Shown here one piece after another: positions 33,145-44,520 of a stretch of DNA of 64,000 nucleotides. Below the pieces are notes generated by a model, which was given only the letters and a program-made list of their open reading frames with translations, was not told where the DNA came from and did not search any database. A program made the translations under genes and the position numbers. Within the stretch, counting starts at the first letter, position 1. Every line of letters starts with the position of its first letter. Source of the DNA: Coccinella septempunctata (taxonomy: Eukaryota > Arthropoda > Insecta > Coleoptera > Coccinellidae); NCBI RefSeq assembly GCF_907165205.1, contig NC_058197.1:14996266-15060265 (forward strand). Direction: 5' to 3'.

Positions 33145-34110
33145 TTGCTGCAAGCATTGGCCCAACTTATCGCTTATCTACAGATAATGCTGGACACATA
33201 TAAACATTTATACGAAGCTTTAGGCCTCAGAGTCAATATCGACAAAACCAATATCCTGGTAAGTCCGCCAGAAAGCCTTCAAACAGATATCAGCCTGCAG
33301 GATGAAACTCTAGAACAGGTCGAGCAGTTCAAATACTTGGGAAGCTCCATACATATTAGGGCTAACCTGGACACGGAAATACACAACCGTATCAATTTGG
33401 CATCACGGGCATTCTGGAAGCTAAAAGTCAGAGTGATTCAAAATCACGACCTCAATCTGAAGACCAAGACAGCTGTTTACAAAGCAGTGGTCCTCCCAAC
33501 GCTTCTTTTCGGAAGCGAAAGCTGAAAGCCCTAGAGGCGACATATTAAACAGCTTGAACAAACGCAACAACGTCATCTAAGACAGATAATACACATCAGA
33601 TGGTTCCACAAAGTTTCGAATGCAGAAGTCTTGCAACTCGCGAGCTGTACAACAATTGAAACTCGAGTAACGAGGACCCGACTCAGATGGAGCGGCCACA
33701 TTCTGAGGATGCAAGACACAAGACTCCCCAAAATAGCTCTATATGGCGAATTCACTGAGGGAGCCCGGAAACCAGGAGGCCAGTATAAGCAGTTTAAGGA
33801 TATACAACGTCAATCCCTAAAATCAGTTAATGCCAATCATAACTGGAACAACTAGCCTTAGACAGGTCACAGTGGAGGTCTATGGTCCACAGTTATAATG
33901 GAGACTCGAGAAGGATATAGCGGCGGCCAGATCTGGTTGGTGACTATCCATGCCCGGAGTGTGGAAGGATCTGTAGGTCACGGTTGGGCCTCTTCAGTCA
34001 CAGGAGGGCACATAGTCCCAATTAGCCCTAAGAAATTATAAGTCTGTTCTTTTTGAAGATTTATTTCTGGTAACGGGATACAGCAACGATACAGCAATGA
34101 ATGGCCCAAT
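33145..34110 (+). mobile_element. LINE with C2H2-like tail, copy 3
   Basis: The RT C-terminal part (LQIMLDTYKHLYEALGLRVN, FKYLGSSIHIRANLDTEI, VVLPTLLFGSES) is followed after a frame break by TRTRLRWSGHILRMQDTRL and RKPGGQYKQFKDI, then in a further frame by a zinc-finger-like CPECGRICRSRLGLFSHRRA. The YADD box is lost in a deletion at the 5' junction. The 3' UTR ends in 'gatacagcaatgaatg'. Longest coding copy of the five, but broken by stops and frameshifts. Confidence 0.75.
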
Positions 34111-35765
34111 TATATTTGTTCTTCGAATTGTCGTTCCATCAATCAAGCTAGTCATGAATCAGCGAAGGAATTCTTATGGAGGCTGAAACATATATACACA
34201 AACTGTAGACTGGTTTCGGGATGATTATTGTCCCTCGTCAGTACGGTGCAGTGTAACACATCGCAACCGGGGGATTGTGTCTCCCGGCGAATAGTTGTAC
34301 TTTGTTTGTTGTACTTTTTTGTAAATTTCCACAGAGTAAGTGAGGCTTGATTCAGTGTTGGTTGATTCGAAATTAAGTTGTCTTCTTGAGAAAGAGTAAA
34401 TACCGAAGTTTGGCTCTGTATCTGATTTCAGTGACTTATTTTCGATACTTTCTCGACAAGATAGCACCCAATTTTTCACTACCGGTACTTTTCGGTGATT
34501 CAACACCAGACAATCCGAATGAATCATCGAACATTCCCAGTCTCATCTTCACCAACTAGTCCATCCTTCAATCCACACATCCAAACGCCGAACGAGAAAA
34601 AAAAACACAAGGTCGACGCCTGACAATCAACGACTTCATTCAATCCTTCCCCCACACCCCCCCGCGCACAAACATCCAATACCCTCCGTTGCCATTACGA
34701 CGGTCATCATCATCATCATCATCAAGTAGCTATTGGAATCGACGTTCGGACGTCAGATATAGATAATGCATCATCTTTGTCCGGGGCACACAACGCTCGT
34801 CAAAGAAACGGTAGCCCCGAAGGATGATGGTCGTATTGATGGTCGTATATCGAGTCCGCGGGATACTTGCGAGCCGACACGTCAACGACCAGATTCATTT
34901 GTTACCGGGGCATCCGCGTCTACTGACAGAAAGAAGCTACCGCAATGCGAGATGAAAAAATGTTGATAAATGATGCGCCTATGTGCATTGTGCACCATTC
35001 TTCTCGATTTTACCGATGTTTTTGTTGCATTGGGTGCCACATCCTGATTGATTCTCATTCATTACTCGATATATGGTGTCTCATTCAATTTCAATGTAAA
35101 TTTCAACAGTCTTCCAAAGAATTCAATAATGATTTCGACAGGCACATGCAATCTCATCCGAGGGCTTGTTCTTGTGCGGCTTACCCTGTCATAATTGCTA
35201 ATTCTTCGACCGGATCCATACGGCAACCCTTCGTCTTCATCGGCTTATCTGTTACTACACATAACCGACTGTTGGATCACGTTAAAGAAGTGACATAGGC
35301 CCTGCGACATATTATTAGATACAGGCCGAACTGGCGATGATTAATCACATGTGCCATGTTCAAATCCCGGTTTCTCTAACGAAGATTCAAGAAATGACAT
35401 TGGGATATCAGATGGTGGATTAAATGTTCGTGCTACAATCGACCGAGGATGCTGATGATCCCCTTTTGGTATCCTGTCGACTCCCAACAATTCCATCTTT
35501 CAGTTCAGGGAATTATTAATTTTTTGCCTGAAAAGGCACCATGTTACTGATTTACCTTAGGGTTAAGTTGTCTTTGGACCACACTCTATGTATTTTCTCT
35601 ATATTGATATAATTAAAATCACTGAATGATTGTTTAGTGCCAGAGTGTCAATTTTATCAAAATTACTCTTTCCAGAGCCTTTGAAGAAGGTTTCATATTG
35701 GTTTTTGCTAAATTCGACGTGGAACCTATCAACCTCAATACTTTTGAAAAATTTCATTCTCCTAT
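34111..35765. other. Unique stretch with a (CAT)n run
   Basis: A (CAT)6-type microsatellite sits at about 34706-34723 beside a CpG-rich patch (34540-34960). A 117-codon plus frame (34945-35298) is unrecognised and low-complexity in Cys/His/Ser. Nothing else is supported. Confidence 0.3.
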
Positions 35766-36823
35766 TAGCGAACCGTTCGACCTTTTTTTTTTTGTGTAGC
35801 AGGGGGAAAATCTGCAAGACAGACGAACACACCCTCTCCTGAGGGGGAACAGTGTGGGGATTCTCACTCTCTGAGCTCGAGACCCACTAAAAATCCTTAA
35901 CTGCTTCTTCATAGGTTCCGGGCATTTTGCCTATTAACCAGTTGACTCTTATGGTTTCTGGACTCTTACACGATCATAGTCGTGTTGATAGTTGTATGCT
36001 GCCTATAGCTTTTATAGGTTAAGCTCTTCTTTGGTTACTTAAAATCCTCAACTGATCTCTCGGTCTTCGGTGGTAGGTTCTTGACCTTCTAGCTTCTTCC
36101 GTTGGATCGTAGTCGACTAATCTTCGTAGTTCCTCATCTGGATGTTGTTTGGCTTTGTCGAATATCCTTTCCGCCTTTCTCTTCATAAATTCTGTAACTG
36201 GTTCCCATTCCAAGTCCTTGTAGATTTGTTCGTTCCTAACAAACCAGGGTACGTCCATCGCCATTCTAAGGAGTTTATTCTCAGTGGCCTGTATTCTCTT
36301 GATGTGGGTCTTGGCTGCGAAGCCCCATGCCGCCGATCCATATGTGAGTTGTGGTCGCGCGATAGTTTTAATCATCGTCAACTTGATGTTCTTATTCATA
36401 TGACTTCTTCTGCCTATGAGTGGATAAAGTCTACTCATTGGGGCTTTTGTTTTATCAACTGCACATTTGATGTGGTTTTTCCATGTTAGTCCTCTGTCAA
36501 GCTTCACTCCTAGGTATGTTGCTTCATTTTTCCATTCAACCTCTTCTCCATCAACATCAAGGTTTTCTTCCATCCTCAATCTTCTCTTTTGCAGTAATAT
36601 TGCTTGTGTCTTTCTTCCATTGATTTGGATTTTCCATTTGATGCACCATTTGAGTAATTCATCTATGGCTTCCTGCAGTCTCTGGTGTATGATCTCTGGG
36701 CGTCGATGTCTGAACGCTATTCCTGTGTCATCTGCGTACAAGGTGAGCATATTTCTAGCATTCTTCGGGATATCATAAACGTAAAGCAGAGGTCCAAGTA
36801 CCCAAGTAGCGAACCGTTCGACC
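35766..36823 (-). mobile_element. Jockey-like LINE, subfamily A, copy 1, with 17-bp target duplication
   Basis: The direct repeat tagcgaaccgttcgacc occurs at 35766-35782 and 36807-36823, exactly bracketing the insertion. The minus-strand element (36806 to 35783) ends in 11 A residues, seen as T on the plus strand. A 17-bp duplication, 5' truncation and a poly(A) end are hallmarks of target-primed reverse transcription. The identical duplication suggests a recent insertion. The target lies in a CpG-containing unique sequence. Confidence 0.92.
36019..36806 (-). pseudogene. Jockey-like reverse transcriptase, C-terminal part, open frame
   Basis: About 260 codons without a stop. It begins in the palm domain (VLGPLLYVYDIP), has the catalytic box LTLYADDTGIAF, then KWCIKWKIQINGRKTQAILL, YLGVKLDRGLTWKNHI and RPQLTYGSAAWGFAA, and ends RRPRDQLRILSNQRRA. 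These are standard Jockey-clade motifs. The endonuclease domain, ORF1 and most of the fingers are missing through 5' truncation, so it cannot move by itself despite an open frame. Confidence 0.85.
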
Positions 36824-37264
36824 AAAACCTGTCCGAATTTGAAATACCATCGATAACGTCCGATAAATCACCGAACAGTTGTACCTATCGAACAGGTACG
36901 TATCAGATAACGCCCGGTGCACAATAAACATGACGTATTGCCCGGGTACGCGTAGGTCAGGTTCAGGCGCTCTTAACCTAGCCCACCGTGCGATCGAATA
37001 ATAGAAATAAATCTCCCCTTTTTTCGGATATTAAATTTCTGAAATATGGTGGCAACTTTTGCACCTCTCCACTCGCTATAGGTCGTATTGTCGTAAAGTA
37101 TCGTATGGTGTGATTTGTAGGTCGGATTTTGGGTTCGATGGGTGGTTTACGACCGCCGTATGGACGGCAGGGTGGGCAGGTTGGTAGGTATATGGTGTTT
37201 CTTGAAAAAATCGAATACCTTATCGTGAGATACCTAATAACTCACACTGAATGGTATCTATACA
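36824..37264. other. CpG-containing unique block
   Basis: The target region of the Jockey insertion. CG-rich around 36830-36990 and 37130-37170; no gene seen. Confidence 0.3.
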
Positions 37265-37406
37265 AACTTCGGCTCGTACAAATATTTTAACAGTAGATTA
37301 TTGAGGTGGAAAACAACAATTTTTTTACCATTTTTCGGAATCGACTCGGTTCAAAAGAAACAGGCTGTTGAAAACCTATGAGAAATGTTATTTTTAATTC
37401 TATCGA
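37265..37406 (-). mobile_element. Family A TIR element, copy 5 (end fragment)
   Basis: It contains 'ctcgtacaaatattttaaca' and 'ttattgaggtggaaa', then in reverse 'gaatcgactcggttcaaaag' and 'acaggctgttgaaaa', matching the right third of family A in reverse orientation. Only about 140 bp remain. Confidence 0.6.
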
Positions 37407-37842
37407 TTTAATACTTCCCCTGTTGCTACGTCTTAGTTTTGTATTTCGTGTCGTTGCCATAAAATTCTTATTCCCATCGAGGTATTAATGAGAAAATCTT
37501 AAAACATTCGTAATAATTTATACAGTTCTCCGGTGAAATATGAGATTGCGTTTACTATTTTAATTCGTTCTACGGTATCGGTCGAAGTCTGGCACTGTTA
37601 TTAATTTCCCGATGAGGGAGGTACATTTCCACTGGAATCCATCGTTAATTATGGGGGATTTTCAAAACTACCCCTTTACATGTGACACTTTACGTTTCTG
37701 CTCCGTAGTATTTTGGTAGGTTTTATAATAGGAACAATGAGTATTGGAGAACACGCTAAGATCGTTCACGATAATTTGATCGAATTGAATTGATGGAGGT
37801 TAAGGATATACCTACTTGAAAGTATCAAGTATCATTTTGTTG
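37407..37842. other. AT-rich unique stretch
   Basis: Nothing recognised. Confidence 0.3.
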
Positions 37843-39210
37843 ACAGAAGGTAGAAGTCATCATTTCAATACAAATTCTCTATATTCATGAAATATTATGG
37901 ATGGCTGAGATGAAACCCCTAGAAGTTCGACAAAATTTCATATAACATATAACTGGACAATGAATGATTCAGTAAATTCGAGTCTATGCGATTATTTGCA
38001 CAATACAAAAAAAAAAGTAACAACTTTGTAGTTACGCAATAAATTGAAAGAGAGAAGATGTCCACCGAAATTGTGAAAATCGAAAAATTGCCCTCATCAA
38101 GTACCTGTATTTGAAAGGGTTAAGAGGTAAGCAGATTTACGAAGATATGCTTAATACCCTTGGTGATCAATGTCCTGCGTATGCGACCGTGAAAAATTGT
38201 ACTGCAAGCTTCAAAAGAGGTGAATTTTTCATTGAAGATGATGACCGATCGGGCAGGCCAGTTTCTGTGTCAGTACCCGAAAATATCGATGCAGTTCATG
38301 ACATGATTTTATCAGACCGTCGAATTGGGCTAAAACGGATATCTGAAGCACTGAATATTTCGTACGAACGCGATCATCATAATGTCAATTTGGACATGAG
38401 AAAAATTGCTGCAAAATGGATCCCCAAATGTTTGAATGTTGGCCAAAAGCGTGCAAGGGTAGAAGCATCGCTTTCGATCTGTGCTCGATTTGAAAACGAT
38501 GTAGATAGACCTCTTAAACCGAATTGTTACTATGGATGAGACTTGGGTACATTTCCACGATCCAGAAATAAAGCAACAATCGATGGAATGGCGACACTCT
38601 GGTTCTATAAAACCTAAGATGTTTCGTGACCAAAAATCTGCTGGAAAAGTTCTTGCTTCAGTTTTTTGGGATTGCCATGGAGTAATCATGATTAATTTCT
38701 TGGATAAGGGTGGAACAATAACCGGAGATTACTATTCGACGTTACTGATCACTTTACGGGAAAAAATTAAGGAGAAAAGACGAGGAAAGCTATCAAAAAG
38801 TGTTTTGATTTTGCAGGAAAACGCACACAAATCTCATGTTGCCATGCAAAAAATTCGTGATTGAAGGTTAGAAATACTAGAACATCCCCCTTATTCACCA
38901 GATTTGGCTCCATTCGACTATCATCTCTTTTCTAAACTGAAAAAAAGTTTAAAAGGTCGTGAATTTTCTTCCAACTAAATGGTAATGAAAGCTGTGGAGG
39001 TCTGGTTTGCAGAGCAAGAGGAAATATTTTTTTTTAAGTTCTAGAGACGTTGCAGGTTCGCTGTAATAAATGTATCCAATTAAAAGGAGAATATGTTGAG
39101 TAATAAAATATTTTGACATTGAAATTTTTTTGGTTCTATAGTATTCTAAGAATTTTCAATATATCCTCGTATTTCTATATCGTAGGTGCCTATATCTTCT
39201 GTTAAAGGTT
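37843..39210 (+). mobile_element. Family B TIR element carrying mariner copy 2
   Basis: The left 165 bp matches the left part of the element at 20279-21001 ('gacagaaggtagaagtca', 'cccctagaagttcgacaaaa', 'ggacaatgaatga'). At the right, after the mariner end near 39172, 'cttctgttaaaggttc' (39197-39212) is the inverted form of its 'ccttaacagaag' motif. A mariner copy therefore appears to lie inside a family B element. The TACAGGGTG termini themselves are lost. Confidence 0.5.
38059..39110 (+). pseudogene. Mariner transposase, copy 2, multiple lesions
   Basis: Same family as copy 1 (ALIKYLYLKGLRGKQIYEDM in one frame). A frameshift near 38510 separates the N-terminal part (…ARFENDVDRP) from TMDETWVHFHDPEIKQQS, which keeps the first catalytic Asp. 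The second motif reads LILQENAHKSH: the catalytic Asp is Glu and two residues are missing. A stop follows KIRD. The third Asp survives in PFDYHLF. Further stops lie before the C-terminal NMLSNKIF. The 5' ATG at 38059 (MSTEIVKIEK) is out of frame with the rest by a small indel. Confidence 0.8.
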
Positions 39211-41145
39211 CATGTTCCCATCCTCCATCTCAGCGTCGCTTAATTATCTCGTATGAGTCCTTCTAAATACCTCGTTTTCTTCATTTGCACCATTAGGCCC
39301 CATTTCTGATAATTACGGCCACTCATCAAAGCTCGAACAATCCCGAACTTCGGTCACGTCATGAAGCAATAAAAGAGACTCCGCCATATCGATATATTTC
39401 ATTCCGTTTCCCTGGTCGTGATTTATTTAATTATATGGCGACCATTACCTCCGAGCAATTCTGTAAGTTCTCAGGCTCGGCCGATGTACACTGTCGCTCG
39501 ACGATGAATATGTGTTCGTATATCATGTTGGTTTTCGTATAAGGAGGAATGTTAAATAAATATCAGGCGGTAATCAGCTTCCGGCGGAAACCGTACAGTC
39601 CATGACTCTGTCATTAAAAACGGATTTTTCTTCGTTTCGTACGATTTCTGTGCATTGTTAACGTTTCACGCAGTATCGGTTAACTTGATAATGGTAGATT
39701 AGGGAAGAAGCAAGGTCCAATTGTGAGGAGACTCTCGAAATGAGCGCCTTTTGTCGACGACCACGAATGATGATGGATGCTCCACTGAATTCGTTCGGAT
39801 CTTTTGACTTCCGATAGTGTTTCCAGCAAACCTTCTATCTGACAGTATGTTTTCTAGTACGAAAACCATCTTTTCGCACTTCAGATGTGTATGAAGTTTA
39901 AAAATCAAACCATCCTTCTATACTGTGTCATATGCTGCAGATACAATTGCAGAATATCCATGAAAAGTTGAGTTTTTCCTCGTACTCTTCCATTGAATTT
40001 CAAGATGTCTCGTTTGTAAATGGGTCTCATGGCTTTGGGTAAGAAGAAATATGTTGAAGAGGAAAAAGAAATTCCTCAGCATCAAGTTGCAGCAGATTCA
40101 CACTTAGCTTGTGAAGAAAGGGGAGAAATATACCTCTCTCAATAAAACCGTAACCTCCTGATGCTCAGTTTTTCTTCGCAACCCTTTGTTGCACCTCGAA
40201 GCCCATAGAACATCCTCGGCATGTAACCATCACGATTTCTCCCATTACACCGTCAACATTTCAACGATATCGCATAGTCGGTCGGCGGTTTATAACAATT
40301 AATACCTCTCGCCTAAGAAAACACCACCATAATCTAGAGGCCGTTGCCGCAGATGTACGACCGTCAAATCCGCGATCGATCCGAGCGAACGATGAGCAAA
40401 ACAACGGCCCCAGCTCGGAAATTACCTTTAATGCATTCGACTCCAAGAGATCGCGGCGGTGCAGGCCGTCCTGTGCGAGCTTTCAGTCGCACACCTAATA
40501 AATCGAAGGAGGCCGTGTGGCTTTCGCGCTCAGACAATGACATATGAGTCAATAAGCCGGCTATGTTCGAGTGGGCCATGACCGATCGTCAGCTGTTCCC
40601 CGCGGCGAGCTCACGCAGAGCCAGCTCTAATCGAAGATCTGTTATCTGACAACCTTCCGATACACGACGTCATTTTTGATAGAGACACATGGCCCTCTTC
40701 GTTCGTTATAGGTACTGCCTGATTTATATCGTCGATACGGGCGGATTCCTGTTTTGACGCCCGCGCGAATTGCTGTCGGGTTTTTGTGGAATTCCGCGAT
40801 ATGGCGAGACGGATTATAAGTCAACAGTCAACGCAACGATGTTTGGGGATTCCGACTACTGAAGGAGTTTTCGTCTACTCCACGAATTCCATGGTGTAGA
40901 ATCTAGGCGATGGCACGAACTTCTTTTTCAGTTGCTTGTCAGTTTTGAGACACACAGAGGTCTCATTCTGTCATTGTTTTCAAAGATGAAGGTGGACTGA
41001 GAATCAATCTCAACCTAACAAGAATTGTACGTCAATACCATACAACATTGGCGACCCTTATGCCTACTATGCATGATTCTTGTCCAAAGCTATCGAATGA
41101 ACTGTCATCCTCATATCATGTCCTCACCATTTCCCATCTTCCATT
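39211..41145. other. Unique stretch with CpG-rich block 40190-40850
   Basis: No transposon or recognisable exon. The CG-rich block includes 'agcaaaacaacggccccagc', 'gttccccgcggcgagctcac' and overlapping short frames on both strands that look compositional. Candidate conserved or regulatory DNA only by composition. Confidence 0.3.
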
Positions 41146-41147
41146 CA

Positions 41148-41690
41148 ATATACGAGGATATATTGAAAAATTCTTAGCCTACTTTAGAACCAAACAAAAT
41201 TTCAATGTCAAAATATTTTATTACTCAACATATTCTCCTCTTAATTGGATACATTTATTACAGCAAACCTCCAACGTCTCTAGACCTTTCAAAAAAAATG
41301 TTTCTTCTTGCTCTGCAAACCAAACCTCCACAGCTTATATTTCTTCACGTTGGAAGAAAATTTACGACCTTTTGAACCTTTTTTCAGTTGAGGAAGGAGG
41401 TGATAGTTGAATGGAGCCAAATCTGCTGAATGAGGGGGGAATTCTAGTATTTAAAACTCTAAATCACCGATTTTTTTTCATAGCAACATAAGATTTGTGT
41501 GCATGGGCGTTGTTCTGTAAAAACAAAACACCTTCGGATAGCTTTCCGCGTCCTTTCTCTTTAATTTTTTCCCGCAGAGTGGTCGGCAATGTCGAATAGT
41601 AATCTCCGGTTATTGTTCTACCCTTTTCCAAAAAATCAATCATGATTACTCCATAGCAATCCAAAAAACTGAAGCAAGAACTTTTACAGC
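41148..41690 (-). mobile_element. Mariner element, copy 3 (3' part only)
   Basis: The terminal repeat 'tacgaggatatattgaaaaa' (41150-41169) opens the reverse-strand element. The coding part reads DCYGVIMIDFLEKGRTITGD (41464-41664). The second catalytic motif is LFLQNNAHAHKSY (Asp to Asn), and the third is changed to PFNYHL (Asp to Asn). It stops in the middle of the transposase, joining directly to a LINE tail at 41691. Dead copy. Confidence 0.75.
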
Positions 41691-41960
41691 AGATGGAGTG
41701 GAGGTCTATGGTGCACAGTTATAATGGAGAGTCGAGGAGTATACAGCGTCGGCCAGATCTGATTGGTGAGTATCCATGCCCGGAGTGTGGAAGGATTTGT
41801 AGGTCACGGTTAGATCTCTTCAGCCACAGGAGAGCACACAGTCGCAAGTAGCCCTGAGAAATTATAGGTTTGATCGCACCGATAGTCTGGTTTTTTAGTC
41901 TTTTTGAGATTTATCCTCGGTTACGAGATTCAGCAGTGAATGAACGAATATAGGAAAGAG
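41691..41960 (+). mobile_element. LINE with C2H2-like tail, copy 4 (extreme 3' end)
   Basis: It starts at 'gtggaggtctatggtgcaca' and encodes only the last part of the protein, the CPECGRICRSRLDLFSHRRA-type zinc-finger unit, then the 3' UTR. It is fused to the broken end of mariner copy 3. Confidence 0.7.
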
Positions 41961-41989
41961 TTTCGAGAGAAGGAAGAGACCACAACAGG

Positions 41990-42320
41990 AACACTGTGGA
42001 GGAATCTTCCAAGAGTGGATACTTCTTCCGTAATTTTAAATCTGCGAGGTCCAAGAAGTATTTGGATCTGAGAAAGATCTCCTCACCGGCTTCCCTACAG
42101 GACCTTGTCGCCGTAGAAAGCCTCTGATGGACATTGGCTTATCAGAAACTGACGAGTTTAGATTCTGTGGAGACGAGAAAAGTATAGGAGGAATGAGGAC
42201 TCAGCATCCTTGAAGCTTTCACAGATACTGGAGTTCATTGGAACTCTGTAGCTAGAGGGAGAGCGTTTTTGAGAAGAGCCCTGACGGGAGGCACAATAGA
42301 CCTTAAGGTCGCAGTGAAAT
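41990..42320 (+). mobile_element. Decayed LINE 3' tail, plus strand copy
   Basis: It contains 'ttggcttatcagaaactgac' and 'ggaggaatgaggac', the same tail as 1590-1900 in reverse and 54800-55020 in reverse. Frames are broken. Confidence 0.5.
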
Positions 42321-42349
42321 TCAACCCCATTACCACACTATAAACTGAA

Positions 42350-42765
42350 GATAGGCACATTGAAAGGTTTCAAACAAGGAGACAGTGGGAGTTGAAAGTT
42401 ATCAAGACCATCCCTATTGTCATTCCATCTACAGGCTTGAACTAAGTACCCCAGAGAGTTTGAGGAAACTTCAGTTTGTAGAAAATATCTATAGAGTTAT
42501 GTAGAAAGCGGTACTGCTGGGGAAGGTGAGAGTGGTACCAAGTACATGGGAAATGCAGAAGAACATCATTTACTCCGACAAGAAGTGCAAGTGGATCAGA
42601 AACCCAACCTACCACCACCATGAGCCCGAAAACCAGGATAGGGCTCCAACGCCTCGAACAGAGCTTAATTCTTCTGATATCTGAGATATCTGGGATACGT
42701 GAATGTTCCTCTGGAGAGGAGTGTAAAAGCCGCAAGGCTTTAGTCAAAATAATGATTTGAAAATC
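42350..42765 (+). mobile_element. R4-like LINE 3' tail, copy 2
   Basis: The text parallels 29300-29720 on the other strand: VIKTIPIVIPSTGLN, then broken frames, then 'catgagcccgaaaaccagga', 'ctgatatctgagatatctgg' and the end 'agccgcaaggctttagtcaa'. Several stops. Confidence 0.6.
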
Positions 42766-43505
42766 AATATATTTGGACGACAAAGCAACACATTATTCCC
42801 CAAATGTTTTCGAAAATCACTTCCACGTTAACGACTACCACCTCGCAACGAATTCCCTGCCTCTCGATCTCCTGCAGGAGTTTTTTACAGCCGCTCCACA
42901 TAGACCTGTCAAACATTAATCCAAGATAAATTTAATCAAGTCTTCAACCCCATACCTCGTTGAATGTGGGACTAACAATTTTGATTGATCGTAATTACTT
43001 ATAGAAAGTTTCAACCCTTCCGATCCGTGCCTCGAAACGTGCATGTTTTGTAGCGTTTTACGCTGCGATAACGCGAACAAGCGACGCTTTCTGTCGCCCT
43101 CTGTCGCGCGTCGATCACGGACTAAAGAGCGAGAACGCGTCGAACGGTACGCGAAGTCTCGACTGCCTCGCCCTCCGGTTTTGTTTTGCTCCTCTCGCTC
43201 GCGAAGTTAAGTCATGCAGAGAATAACAAATTTAAGATTATAGACTCTGTTTTCTTACGTCATTTTCAAAGCTTATTTGATGGGCTTAATTATTAATTAA
43301 ATTTTCGGTAATCTCCATTCGACGACAGTGATTTGGCAAGTTGGATCTCGCCGTGGGGACCCGAGTTGGGCCCGGATAATAATACATGTGGAATATCGTG
43401 GAACGTCTTGAAATCCGAATTCGGAAGTTTGGAAATGAGGGTAGGGAGGATGACACGGTGAGGGAAAGGGTCAAAAATTAAGAAATGTGGAGTACGACGA
43501 TGTAT
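42766..43505. other. Unique stretch with CpG-rich block 43010-43220
   Basis: The block is dense in CG ('gtcgcgcgtcgatcacggac') and short. No gene recognised. Confidence 0.3.
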
Positions 43506-43860
43506 TGATATCTAGTTTGCCTAGATCAGTTCCATGCAAATTGAAAATTTAGTTATACTATCTGCATCACAGACCAATCGATGAAGTTCTGATGAAGCAG
43601 CCTTGTTCAGGAGATATTCTCCTTCGATTTCCTGAGACATCCGGTTGCACAATTCAACAATTTCTCCAAGGTGTCGTGGCATCTCTGTTCGTTCAATTGA
43701 GCTTCTAGGGTGATGTTTATGATGTTTCGTCAGCATTGTTCCTATTTTTCTCTGTAAGGCTGCTAAATCGGTGGTGGTCCAACAAATGATACCGAATGAG
43801 AAGCTCAGAGCTGAGCAATTATGGGTATTAATTGCTTTGAACATTTTCTTGCTGGATTGA
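43506..43860 (-). pseudogene. R4-like LINE reverse transcriptase, C-terminal fragment
   Basis: A 107-codon minus-strand frame begins MFKAINTHNCSALSFSFGII and continues with WTTTDLAALQRKIGTMLTKH and HHPRSSIERTEMPRHLGEI. Relatives of endonuclease-bearing LINEs carry this segment between the RT palm and the zinc knuckle. The middle is rearranged (VELCNRMSQEIEGEYLLNK). It could derive from the same family as 29381-30160, since they cover adjacent parts of the protein. Confidence 0.6.
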
Positions 43861-44520
43861 TCTAGATGAATAACTTGCAGGAGCGAGAAGTTAACCTCCA
43901 GAAGCTGGAGTTCATTTTAATTGGACAGCTAGCACTGATGGGGGCACAATTAGTATACCTCAAGGTATCTGTGCAACGCAGATCACTTTAAAATCTACAA
44001 TCTACACTTGTGACGCTACGTTATCACGTTACAAACTTCTGTTGCTTGTCTGTACCCAGCAACAAGTGTGATTGGCAACAGAACTTAGGTTACGTTGTTC
44101 TGTTGCACGTCTGTACCCACCTTAACCGTCGCATCTTGAATACTTCGATCGCAACCCATCTTGTTTCGAATTCCGCGGAATATCGTCATCATCGCCTACC
44201 GGTCCCGTCGATCTCCGACCTTTACGACTCTATTCGTCATAGAATCCGTCAACTTGTCATCGAACCCGTCCTCCTCATCACGTTCGTTAAATGTCAAGAA
44301 GGCCTCAGATACGCGCACCGAATTATCATTTCGACAAATCTAAGGCGGGCGATGGTCGTAAATCGCGCGGCCATCTTGATTGTCAAACCACGATTTCGTT
44401 CGAACAAAAGATAGTGGCCGCCTAGCCGGTCGTTATTATCCACGAATATGTCATAAATCCGTGGAATAAAAAAAAGACGGAACGAGAACCGGGGGCACTT
44501 CGAGTCTTTCATACGTCTCT
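43861..44520. other. Unique stretch, nothing recognised
   Basis: A 134-codon plus frame (44010-44414) has no recognisable domain. It is moderately CG-rich towards 44100-44480. Confidence 0.3.
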
